7,596 nucleotides of DNA from Chitinophagaceae bacterium. GTDB taxonomy: Bacteria > Bacteroidota > Bacteroidia > Chitinophagales > Chitinophagaceae. Location of the stretch: assembly GCA_025351145.1 (NCBI GenBank), contig JANXWM010000127.1, positions 1-7,596 of the forward strand, in the 5' to 3' direction. The notes under the pieces are model-generated. The model did not search any database, was not told the DNA's origin, and saw only the letters and a list, made by a program, of their open reading frames with translations. How positions within the stretch are numbered: position 1 is the stretch's first letter; each line of letters starts with the position of its first letter. Positions 1 to 5,463 of the stretch are shown here, piece after piece. The position numbers were made by a program, and so were the translations under genes.

Positions 1-29
1 AAGAGCAATATTTACAAGGGAAATTTGGC

Positions 30-407
30 ATGTTTTCAATTAGTAAACCATTCTTATCATTTCAAATTGCAGAGAGAAAAAATGCTCTTGCGCTTTCTTT
101 TACAGGACAAATTGTTGGACAAAAAATATTTGACCTTTATAAAAATGACTCTATGCAAATCAAATTTGACAATAATTCAATTGTGTCCATTCCGTACACT
201 TTAGATAGTAGAAGTGACTATGCAATTGGAGGTACTACGACAATCTTTAGTCAAGTTTTTATTGTCGATGATGAAATGATAAATATATTCCATAAAGGAA
301 AAATTATTTTTATAAGATTCAATCATACCAAAGGAAAAGCAGATTTTGAAATTGATAAGAAAAAAGGAGATTTGATCATTAATACTTTAAAATTATTCGG
401 CAGATAG
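30..407 (+). CDS. Hypothetical protein, start uncertain
   Basis: This reading frame gives 125 residues from the ATG at 30, and I do not recognise the family. The frame stays open upstream to the window edge with no stop, so the protein may be longer and the window may hold only its C-terminal part. A purine-rich AAGGGA about nine bases before the ATG makes 30 a plausible start. The protein is rich in short alternating hydrophobic segments (such as IVSIPYTL, QVFIVDDEM and GKIIFIRF), which suggests a mostly beta fold. It ends in a lysine-rich stretch and a short hydrophobic tail. No signal peptide, membrane helix or catalytic motif is visible. The gene is markedly A+T-rich compared with porX and the lpx genes. 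It lies 25 bases before the trypco2-like gene on the same strand, so the two are probably co-transcribed. Confidence is fair that it is a gene and low on any function. Confidence 0.6.
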   Translation: MFSISKPFLSFQIAERKNALALSFTGQIVGQKIFDLYKNDSMQIKFDNNSIVSIPYTLDSRSDYAIGGTTTIFSQVFIVDDEMINIFHKGKIIFIRFNHTKGKADFEIDKKKGDLIINTLKLFGR

Positions 408-432
408 TAAACCAAAAAAAAATTCTTCACAT

Positions 433-768
433 ATGGACATTAAAGATTTTATTGAAAACTCGCTTCTACAAATTGTAGAAGGCGTTAACAATGCGAATGA
501 AAAAATAAAAAATTTTGGAGCATTAATTAGTTCAAAAAACGTAAGACCCCTAAGAGAAGGAACTACATTTAATACCAATACGGGTGATTTGGTAAATCTT
601 ATAGAGTTTGATATCGGTGTAACAGTAAACGAAAAAGACACAACAAGCGGAGGCGCAGGAATAAAGATAGCAGGGCTCAATATTGGAGGAGACCTTCAAA
701 ATGAAAGTGTAAATCAAAGAATTAGTAGAATTAAATTTAGTATCCCATTGACACTTCCTTCAAAGTAG
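433..768 (+). CDS. Trypco2-like domain protein
   Basis: This is a 111-residue protein starting at the ATG at 433. An N-terminal helical segment (about residues 1-28, IENSLLQIVEGVNNANE) is followed by a linker and a beta-rich C-terminal half. That half reads FDIGVTV at about 65-71, then a glycine-rich turn, then RISRIKFSIPLTLP at the end. The pattern of acidic strand, Gly-rich middle and final basic-hydrophobic strand ending in LP resembles the trypsin-co-occurring domain 2 (trypco2) family. That family was proposed as an adaptor in NTP-dependent bacterial conflict systems, where it is often linked to trypsin-like peptidases. No peptidase or NTPase is visible here, so such a partner, if present, would lie left of the window. 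The gene follows the upstream hypothetical gene by 25 bases in the same direction and shares its low G+C. The family assignment comes from pattern memory, not a search. Confidence 0.6.
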   Translation: MDIKDFIENSLLQIVEGVNNANEKIKNFGALISSKNVRPLREGTTFNTNTGDLVNLIEFDIGVTVNEKDTTSGGAGIKIAGLNIGGDLQNESVNQRISRIKFSIPLTLPSK

Positions 769-817
769 TAGATAATTTTAGATATACTCACCGCTGACAC
801 TGTTGTTCTCTCGCATT

Positions 818-837
818 TGATGGTGTTTTCACCTTCA
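818..837 (+). other. Stem-loop after the trypco2-like gene
   Basis: GGTG (822-825) pairs with CACC (830-833) around a TTTT loop. After one T/T mismatch, TGA (818-820) pairs with TCA (835-837). It lies about 50 bases after the trypco2-like stop codon. No T-run follows, so it is at best a weak terminator or an RNA 3' end structure. Confidence 0.35.
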
Positions 838-883
838 CCCTCCGCTTCGTTCTACGCTACGATAAAAGCTCAGGCATAATCCA

Positions 884-925
884 AACGTACAAGAGTGCGA
901 CGCAAGTAAAGCTTCATAGATATTC
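884..925 (+). repeat. Dispersed intergenic repeat, copy A
   Basis: This is one of four related copies in the window. It matches copy B (2596-2637, opposite orientation) at 36 of 42 positions. It matches copy C (from 4038) at 30 of the first 36 positions. The core ACAAGAGTGCGAC is shared with C and D, and the right half AAAGCTTCATAGATA is shared only with B. The core can form CGTAC-AAGA-GTGCG (886-899), with a T.G wobble in the stem. Confidence 0.8.
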
Positions 926-969
926 TTCTGCCCGGCTCAAAAGAATTTATATTTCGAACGCAATACATT

Positions 970-991
970 CCTCCCCTTCAGGGGTTGGAGG
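970..991 (-). terminator. Hairpin at the 3' end of porX, possible terminator
   Basis: CCTCC (970-974) can pair with GGAGG (987-991). Alternatively CCCC (973-976) pairs with GGGG (981-984) around a TTCA loop. The element begins one base after the porX stop codon on the - strand. No T-run follows on that strand, so it may protect the 3' end or be a remnant of a palindromic repeat rather than act as an intrinsic terminator. Confidence 0.4.
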
Positions 992-2548
992 CTACTTACT
1001 CGTCATTTTTATAACGGGAATAATCATTTCTTCCAGGCTTATGCCGCCATGCTGAAAAGTGTTTTTGTAATAATTTACGTAGTAGTTGTAGTTATTGGGG
1101 TAACACAAAAAACCGTCTTCCTTTGCAAAAATAAACGATGAATTTACCGTGGGCGTTGGCAGCCCCACCTCCTTGGGGTCGCGGAATGCAAGCACTTCTT
1201 TTGGCTCGTAATTAAGGTTGCGGCCATGCTTGTAACGCAGGTTGGCAGTGGTTTGTTTGTCGCCAATTACCTTGTAAGGTTTTTGCACACGTACACTTCC
1301 ATGATCAGTGGCGAGCACAATATTGATCTTTTTATCGGCGATCTTTTTTAGCGCCTGGTACAGCGGGCTATGCTCGAACCAACTGCGGGTAATGCTGCGG
1401 TAGCTTACCTCATCGGCCGCCAGCTCTTTAAGCACTTCCATTTCGGTACGTGCATGGCTGAGCATGTCCACAAAATTATAAATGATAATATTCAGGTCGT
1501 TGCTCAGCAGGTTGTGGATGTTGTTGAGCAACTGCTGCCCGTCGTGGTGATGCACCACTTTGGTATAACTGAATTTGATATCTTCTCTTTTCAGCCGCTT
1601 TAACTGGCCTTTAAAAAATTCTTCTTCAAATAAATTTTTACCGCCTTCTTCTTCATCGTTTTTCCATTGCGCGGGGTACTGCTTTTCAATATCACCCGGC
1701 AGCAAACCGGCCATTATTGCATTGCGGCAATACTGGGTGGCCGTGGGCAATATGCTGTAAAAAGTATCTTCCTCCAGCAGGCGGAATGTTTCTGTAAAAA
1801 TGGGTTGTATGGTTTTCCACTGATCGTAACGCAGGTTGTCAATTATAATAAAAAAAGTAGGCGTTCCTTTTTCAATATTAGGCAGCACTTTGTTCTTAAA
1901 AAGATTATGACTCATTACGGGAACATTCGTTGCTTTTGGGTTAAGCCACGATGCATAATTCCTCGAAATAAATTTAAAAAATTCTGTGTTAGCTTCCTGC
2001 TTTTGCGATTGTAAAATTTCACGCATTTCGGGGCTTTCGCTTTTCTCCATTTCAAGCTCCCAGTAAACAAGTTTCTTGTAAATTTCCATCCACTCATTGT
2101 AATCAGGGCTGCTGTTAAGCACCATAAAAAGATTACGAAATTGTTGCTGATAAGCCGTATTCGTTTTCTCAGAAACCAGTCTTTTATTGTCAATGATTTT
2201 TTTAAGGCTAAGCCATACTTGGTTTGGGTTTACGGGTTTTATCAGGTAATCAGAAATCTGGCTGCCTATGGCTTCATCCATAAGGTTTTCGGTTTCATTT
2301 TTAGTAATCAGCACCACCGGTATCTGGCTGTTTACCTCTTTAATTTTCTGCAGGGTTTCAAGTCCGGTTATACCGGGCATAGATTCATCCAGCAGCACTA
2401 CATCAACCGCATTTTCTTTTACAAAATCAATGGCATCAAAACCATTGGTAAGTGTATGTACTTTATAACCCTTATTCTCAAGAAATATTTTTTGCGACTG
2501 AAGGCTTTCAATTTCATCGTCTACCCAAAGTATTGTTGCTAATGACAT
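992..2548 (-). CDS. porX: PorX-type response regulator with PglZ-like phosphatase domain
   Basis: This 518-residue cytoplasmic protein has the length and domain order of PorX. PorX is the response regulator of the PorX/PorY system that controls type IX secretion genes in Bacteroidota. Residues 1-120 form a CheY-like receiver: acidic pocket D10/D11, phosphoacceptor D54 (LLDESMP), T82 and K104 (IKP). A helical linker spans about 120-210. The C-terminal half is a PglZ/alkaline phosphatase-like domain with a full set of likely zinc ligands: D237 (IIIDNLRYD), T271 (PTATQ, the expected nucleophile), D361 and H365 (VDMLSH), D415/H416 (ATDHGS) and H500 (QHGG), then LEEMIIP. In Porphyromonas gingivalis this domain is reported to be a phosphodiesterase acting on oligonucleotides. 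No DNA-binding domain is visible, so any transcriptional effect should be indirect, in PorX through an ECF sigma factor. Neither a PorY kinase nor secretion genes are in the window. The gene is transcribed away from the HD gene, and no exact TAnnTTTG box is visible upstream. Confidence 0.9.
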   Translation of the reverse strand: MSLATILWVDDEIESLQSQKIFLENKGYKVHTLTNGFDAIDFVKENAVDVVLLDESMPGITGLETLQKIKEVNSQIPVVLITKNETENLMDEAIGSQISDYLIKPVNPNQVWLSLKKIIDNKRLVSEKTNTAYQQQFRNLFMVLNSSPDYNEWMEIYKKLVYWELEMEKSESPEMREILQSQKQEANTEFFKFISRNYASWLNPKATNVPVMSHNLFKNKVLPNIEKGTPTFFIIIDNLRYDQWKTIQPIFTETFRLLEEDTFYSILPTATQYCRNAIMAGLLPGDIEKQYPAQWKNDEEEGGKNLFEEEFFKGQLKRLKREDIKFSYTKVVHHHDGQQLLNNIHNLLSNDLNIIIYNFVDMLSHARTEMEVLKELAADEVSYRSITRSWFEHSPLYQALKKIADKKINIVLATDHGSVRVQKPYKVIGDKQTTANLRYKHGRNLNYEPKEVLAFRDPKEVGLPTPTVNSSFIFAKEDGFLCYPNNYNYYVNYYKNTFQHGGISLEEMIIPVIKMTSK

Positions 2549-2595
2549 GTCCGGATTTTAATTTTATGAATTAAGATTGTGTGTGCCCAACTGAC

Positions 2596-2637
2596 GATTA
2601 TCTATGAAGCTTTTTTTGCGGTGCACTCTTGTGCGTT
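2596..2637 (-). repeat. Dispersed intergenic repeat, copy B (inverted)
   Basis: The - strand sequence matches copy A at 36 of 42 positions, including an identical AAAGCTTCATAGATA. Its GAACGCACAAGAGTGC is identical to copy C. The core folds as GCAC-AAGA-GTGC, fully Watson-Crick. It lies in the porX/HD divergent region, so copies A and B bracket porX as inverted repeats about 1.7 kb apart. Confidence 0.8.
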
Positions 2638-2684
2638 CATAATATTATTCAGCAAATACAATCATCTTTACAATATTAACCATG

Positions 2685-2727
2685 TCTGCTTTAAAATCTG
2701 CATATTCATCTGCACATTTGCATCTGC
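2685..2727 (+). repeat. Four TCTGC direct repeats
   Basis: TCTGC occurs at 2685, 2697, 2709 and 2723, at spacings of 12, 12 and 14 bases. The last two lie in identical CATCTGCA octamers (2707-2714 and 2721-2728). The near-helical spacing upstream of the HD gene could mark a cooperative protein-binding array. It could also be chance in a biased sequence. Confidence 0.4.
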
Positions 2728-2747
2728 AGTTCCTTTTTACAGGAACT
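2728..2747. promoter_or_regulatory. Perfect 7-base inverted repeat upstream of the HD gene
   Basis: AGTTCCT (2728-2734) and AGGAACT (2741-2747) are exact inverse complements around TTTTAC. The centre lies about 50 bases before the HD start codon and just upstream of the weak TATATTTA box. This fits an operator for a dimeric regulator or a small leader hairpin. No T-run follows, so it is not a terminator. Confidence 0.4.
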
Positions 2748-2786
2748 TTCACATTTTGTATATTTATAGGTTAACAAAATAAAGGA

Positions 2787-4013
2787 ATGGAATTACCAAA
2801 AAGAAAAATCATCAACGATCCGGTGCATGGGTTTATAAGTATAGATCATCCGCTGCTTTTTAAAATTATTGCGCACCCTTATTACCAGCGTCTTCGCCGC
2901 ATACACCAGATGGCACTGGCACATCTTGTGTACCCCGGTGCCGTGCATACAAGGTTGCATCATTCGCTCGGCGCTTATCACCTCATGTGCCAGGCCGTAA
3001 ATGAATTAAAGCAAAAAGGGATCTCCATAACTGCAGAAGAAGAACTTGCAGTAAAAGCTGCTATTTTACTGCACGATATTGGACATGGTCCCTTTTCGCA
3101 TGCATTGGAAAATGTGCTGGTGCCCGGCGTACATCACGAAGAACTCAGCCTGCAGATTATGCAGCAAATGAATAAGGAATTCGATAATGAACTCGATCTT
3201 GCCATCTGTATATTTACCGGCGATTATCACAAACCCTTTCTGCACCAGCTTATCAGCAGTCAGTTAGATGTAGACCGAATGGATTACTTAACCCGCGACA
3301 GTTTTTTTACCGGTGTAAGTGAAGGCGTAATTGGCTACGACCGCATTCTTAAAATGTTCACGGTTCATGAAGACCAGTTAATGGTAGAAGAAAAAGGGAT
3401 TTACAGTGTAGAAAAATTTTTAGTTGCAAGGCGACAAATGTACTGGCAGGTATACCTGCATAAAACGGTACTGGCATCAGAAAAAATGCTGGTTAAAATA
3501 GTGGAAAGGGCAAGAGAAATAAATGCCGTATCTGTATCAACCTGTCTTAATATGTTCCTGCACCACTCACACAATAAAGAAGAGGTATACCAGCTGCTTT
3601 ACCAATTTTGCCAGCTTGATGATTTTGACATCATAAGCTCAGTAAAGCAATGGATGATGCACGAAGACAAAGTATTATCAACGCTTTGCAGCAACCTTTT
3701 AAACAGGACCCTGTTAAAGTGTAAGCTGCAAACCGAAGGTTTTAGTGAAGCCGAGGTAGAAATAAAAAAGCAGGCAGCAGCATCGCAATTGAATATTACC
3801 ATAGAAGAAGCTGGTTATTTTGTGTTCACCGGCGAAGCTGCAAACACAACTTATACCATTGGAGACGAGCATATCAATATCCTCTACAGGGATGGGGCGG
3901 TGAGGAATATATCGGGTGTAGATAACCCGCTTATCAATCAAACACTTTCGATGCCGGTAAAAAAATTTTACATTTGCTGGCTATTGACTGAAGCTGCATT
4001 TAATGCAGGTTGA
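2787..4013 (+). CDS. HD-domain nucleotide phosphohydrolase (COG1078, SAMHD1-like)
   Basis: This 408-residue cytoplasmic protein belongs to the HD-superfamily phosphohydrolases that include SAMHD1 and bacterial dNTP triphosphohydrolases. The N-terminal IINDPVHGFI and QRLRRIHQ motifs are typical. The metal site is complete: H59 (HTRLHHSLG), H96/D97 and D163 (LDVDRMDY). H100 and H105 in HDIGHGPFSH match SAMHD1 catalytic residues His210 and His215. R164, Y167 and D171 fall where SAMHD1 Lys312, Tyr315 and Asp319 contact the nucleotide. The likely reaction is dNTP to deoxynucleoside plus triphosphate; the substrate is inferred from family. The C-terminal half (about 200-408) is helical and then mixed, without a second recognised domain. 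The ATG at 2787 directly follows AAAGGA and fits the family N-terminus. The stop codon lies inside a 10-base tandem duplication. The gene precedes lpxD on the same strand, but 196 bases separate them. Confidence 0.88.
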   Translation: MELPKRKIINDPVHGFISIDHPLLFKIIAHPYYQRLRRIHQMALAHLVYPGAVHTRLHHSLGAYHLMCQAVNELKQKGISITAEEELAVKAAILLHDIGHGPFSHALENVLVPGVHHEELSLQIMQQMNKEFDNELDLAICIFTGDYHKPFLHQLISSQLDVDRMDYLTRDSFFTGVSEGVIGYDRILKMFTVHEDQLMVEEKGIYSVEKFLVARRQMYWQVYLHKTVLASEKMLVKIVERAREINAVSVSTCLNMFLHHSHNKEEVYQLLYQFCQLDDFDIISSVKQWMMHEDKVLSTLCSNLLNRTLLKCKLQTEGFSEAEVEIKKQAAASQLNITIEEAGYFVFTGEAANTTYTIGDEHINILYRDGAVRNISGVDNPLINQTLSMPVKKFYICWLLTEAAFNAG

Positions 4014-4022
4014 TGCAGGTTG
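4003..4022 (+). repeat. Tandem 10-base duplication across the HD gene stop
   Basis: ATGCAGGTTG occurs twice head to tail (4003-4012 and 4013-4022), and the HD gene stop TGA (4011-4013) is made at the junction. Because 10 is not a multiple of 3, the second copy is read in another frame. That frame stays open through repeat copy C to a TAA at 4159-4161. See the findings. Confidence 0.85.
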
Positions 4023-4037
4023 CGGAGTAATGTTCCG

Positions 4038-4079
4038 AACGCACAAGAGTGCGACGCAACAGGAGCTTAATAGCAGCAA
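4038..4079 (+). repeat. Dispersed intergenic repeat, copy C
   Basis: It matches copy A at 30 of the first 36 positions: the first 22 are identical except for one C/T, then AGCTT and ATAG are conserved. CGCAC-AAGA-GTGCG (4040-4053) is a fully Watson-Crick five-pair stem with an AAGA loop, the best-formed hairpin of the four copies. It lies just after the HD gene stop, in the gap before lpxD. Confidence 0.8.
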
Positions 4080-4130
4080 TGCAGTAAGGTCCATAATGAA
4101 TTTAAAATACAGCTTGAATACTGAACCTGT

Positions 4131-4157
4131 AAACAACTGTTTAAAAAAATGTTGTTT
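4131..4157. promoter_or_regulatory. Inverted repeat upstream of lpxD
   Basis: AAACAAC (4131-4137) and GTTGTTT (4151-4157) are exact inverse complements separated by 13 bases containing an A-run. The element lies about 50-80 bases before the lpxD start, where a promoter is expected. I find no exact TAnnTTTG box in the 196-base gap. It could be an operator or part of the promoter; no T-run supports a terminator. Confidence 0.35.
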
Positions 4158-4209
4158 GTAACGTAAAAAATTAGTGACCTTTAAAGATAAAACTCAATAG
4201 ATACCCAAT

Positions 4210-5262
4210 ATGCAATTTACTGCCGGGCAAATAGCCTTGATTATTAATGGCCAGGTAGAAGGCAACGCTTCTGCAATTGTTGATTCCTTTGGTAAAATAG
4301 AAGAAGCGCAGGAAAACCAACTTGCATTTCTTGCCAATCCCAAATATGAAGAGTTTCTTTATTCAACCATGGCGGCAATCATAATTGTAAATGATACGCT
4401 GGAACTTAAACAACCTGTAACAGCTACTCTTATAAGGGTACCTGATGCATATTCAGCCTTTGCCGCACTGCTGCGCAAGTACCAGCAAATTGCCACACAG
4501 CAGCTTACTGGGGTGGAGGAACCAAGCTTTATTCACCCCTCGGCAGAACTGGGGCAAAACATATTTATCGGTGCATTTACTTATATAAGTGAAGGCGTAA
4601 AAATTGGCAATAACGTAAAGTTATTCCCCGGTGTTTTTATTGGTAAAAATGTAAAAATTGGCGAGAACACCATCCTGATGCCCGGCGTTAAAATTTATCA
4701 TGATTGTGTAATAGGTAAAAATGTAACCATACATGCAGGCACCGTAATTGGCGGAGATGGTTTTGGCTTTGCCCCGCAGGCTGATGGCACTTACAAAAAA
4801 ATTCCACAGATCGGCAATGTGGTAATTGAGGACTATGTAGAAATTGGCTCCAATGCAACTATTGACCGGGCAACGATGGGCACAACACTTATTAAGTCTG
4901 GCGCCAAATTAGATAACCTTATTCAGATAGCCCACAATGCAGAAATAGGTAACAATACCGTTATCGCTGCACAAACAGGCATAAGCGGCAGCACTAAAAT
5001 TGGTAATGGTGTACAAATTGGTGGGCAGGTTGGTATTGTGGGGCATATTCAAATAGCCGACGGCACCCGTATTAATGCACAAAGCGGTGTAAGTAAAACC
5101 ATAAAAACGCCCAACTCCACCTTAACCGGATCTCCTGCTTTCGATTATACCAGTGCCTTACGCAGTCAGGCTGTTAGCCGCAACCTTCCCGAATTGGAGA
5201 AACGTGTAGCCGAACTGGAAAAATTGGTTCACCAGTTATTGCAGGAAAGAGTGGGTATATAA
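4210..5262 (+). CDS. lpxD: UDP-3-O-acylglucosamine N-acyltransferase LpxD
   Basis: LpxD transfers a 3-hydroxyacyl chain from acyl-ACP to the 2-amino group of UDP-3-O-acylglucosamine, the third step of lipid A synthesis, in the cytoplasm. The 350-residue length is normal. Residues 1-100 form the N-terminal uridine-binding domain (KIEEAQ, LAFLANPKYE). Residues about 105-310 are hexapeptide repeats of a left-handed beta helix, such as IGKNVKIGENT. GGDGFGFAP (181-189) is a family signature. H242 in IQIAHNAEIG corresponds to the catalytic His239 of E. coli LpxD. The C-terminus (about 327-345, LEKRVAELEKLVHQLL) is a short coiled coil, fitting the family's trimer. The ATG at 4210 has no clear Shine-Dalgarno sequence, which is usual in Bacteroidota, but the N-terminal MQFTAGQIA fits the family. 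The gene is followed by a 266-base gap with its own promoter signal before lpxC-fabZ. Confidence 0.95.
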   Translation: MQFTAGQIALIINGQVEGNASAIVDSFGKIEEAQENQLAFLANPKYEEFLYSTMAAIIIVNDTLELKQPVTATLIRVPDAYSAFAALLRKYQQIATQQLTGVEEPSFIHPSAELGQNIFIGAFTYISEGVKIGNNVKLFPGVFIGKNVKIGENTILMPGVKIYHDCVIGKNVTIHAGTVIGGDGFGFAPQADGTYKKIPQIGNVVIEDYVEIGSNATIDRATMGTTLIKSGAKLDNLIQIAHNAEIGNNTVIAAQTGISGSTKIGNGVQIGGQVGIVGHIQIADGTRINAQSGVSKTIKTPNSTLTGSPAFDYTSALRSQAVSRNLPELEKRVAELEKLVHQLLQERVGI

Positions 5263-5335
5263 ATTCTGCAGATTCCATTTCCCTTTATCATTTATAAAAT
5301 TTACGATACCGGCTTAAGATTTTATGGCATCGTTC

Positions 5336-5348
5336 CTTGCGTCGCAAG
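5336..5348. repeat. Interrupted palindrome with partial inverted repeat copy
   Basis: CTTGCG-T-CGCAAG is a perfect palindrome around one base. On the - strand, 5336-5346 reads TGCGACGCAAG, identical to 11 bases of repeat copy A. It may be a fifth, decayed and inverted copy, but the match is short. Confidence 0.4.
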
Positions 5349-5377
5349 CACTTCATCTGTATATCTTTTAGCAGCAA

Positions 5378-5409
5378 TTGGCTCCTTTTAACGTTAACCC
5401 CTATTTTTG
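5378..5409 (+). promoter_or_regulatory. Predicted promoter of lpxC-fabZ
   Basis: TTG (5378-5380), 21 bases, then TATTTTTG (5402-5409) fits the Bacteroidota promoter pattern, a -33 TTG and a -7 TAnnTTTG box. Transcription would start near 5413-5416, giving a leader of about 115 bases before the lpxC ATG. That leader holds three stem-loops in a row. The match is exact at every fixed position, but no transcription data support it. Confidence 0.6.
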
Positions 5410-5416
5410 CAGGCGG

Positions 5417-5435
5417 AATTCTGTTCAACAGAATT
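5417..5435 (+). promoter_or_regulatory. 19-base palindrome at the predicted lpxC transcript start
   Basis: AATTCTGTT (5417-5425) and AACAGAATT (5427-5435) are perfect inverse complements around a single C. Flanking GG (5415-5416) can pair with CC (5437-5438) past a bulged A. It begins within a few bases of the predicted transcript start. It could therefore be a 5'-terminal RNA hairpin or an operator for a dimeric repressor. Confidence 0.55.
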
Positions 5436-5437
5436 AC

Positions 5438-5457
5438 CAAAAGTACAAGAGTGCGAC
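5438..5457 (+). repeat. Dispersed intergenic repeat, copy D (short)
   Basis: GTACAAGAGTGCGAC is identical to copy A. The upstream CCAAA is also shared with A, and similarity ends after GCGAC. GTAC-AAGA-GTGC (5443-5454) keeps the stem with one T.G wobble. This copy lies in the predicted lpxC-fabZ leader between two other stem-loops. Confidence 0.7.
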
Positions 5458-5463
5458 AGTCTA

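Larger units (their letters stand above)
769..991. other. Gene-free region between convergent genes
   Basis: These 223 bases lie between the stop codons of two convergent genes, the trypco2-like gene and porX. I see no convincing coding frame. The region holds a weak stem-loop at 818-837, repeat copy A at 884-925 and a C/G-rich hairpin at 970-991 touching the porX stop codon. Its composition shifts from the A+T-rich accessory side to that of the core genes, so it may be the border of the accessory module (inference). Confidence 0.6.
2549..2786. promoter_or_regulatory. Divergent control region between porX and the HD gene
   Basis: This 238-base, A+T-rich gap must hold the promoters of both divergent genes. 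It contains repeat copy B near porX, four TCTGC direct repeats and a perfect 7-base inverted repeat near the HD gene. No exact TAnnTTTG box is visible on either strand. TATATTTA at 2759-2766 differs from that box at one position and lies about 20 bases before the HD start, but has no good -33 element. A 67-codon frame here is low-complexity, without family resemblance, and I reject it as a gene. Confidence 0.55.

Noticed and set aside
393..680. A 95-codon - strand frame opposite the trypco2-like gene
   Set aside because: It is antisense to a better-supported gene that has a family-like pattern and co-directional neighbour.
1370..2542. Several + strand frames of 61-133 codons opposite porX
   Set aside because: They are antisense shadows of a full-length porX with all catalytic motifs, and show no motifs of their own.
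884..2637. Copies A and B as terminal inverted repeats of an insertion sequence containing porX
   Set aside because: porX is a conserved core regulator, no transposase is present, further copies occur elsewhere in the window, and no target duplication is visible.
2579..2782. A 67-codon + strand frame in the porX/HD divergent region
   Set aside because: It is low-complexity, rich in Phe, Ile, Cys and Tyr, typical of translated A+T-rich intergenic DNA. It overlaps repeat copy B and the inverted repeat, and has no family resemblance.
4131..4157. The inverted repeat before lpxD as an intrinsic terminator of the HD gene
   Set aside because: The stem is A+T-rich with a 13-base loop, and GTAACG rather than a T-run follows.
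884..5457. The four repeats as a CRISPR array
   Set aside because: The copies are over 1 kb apart, separated by whole genes, differ in length and include an inverted one.
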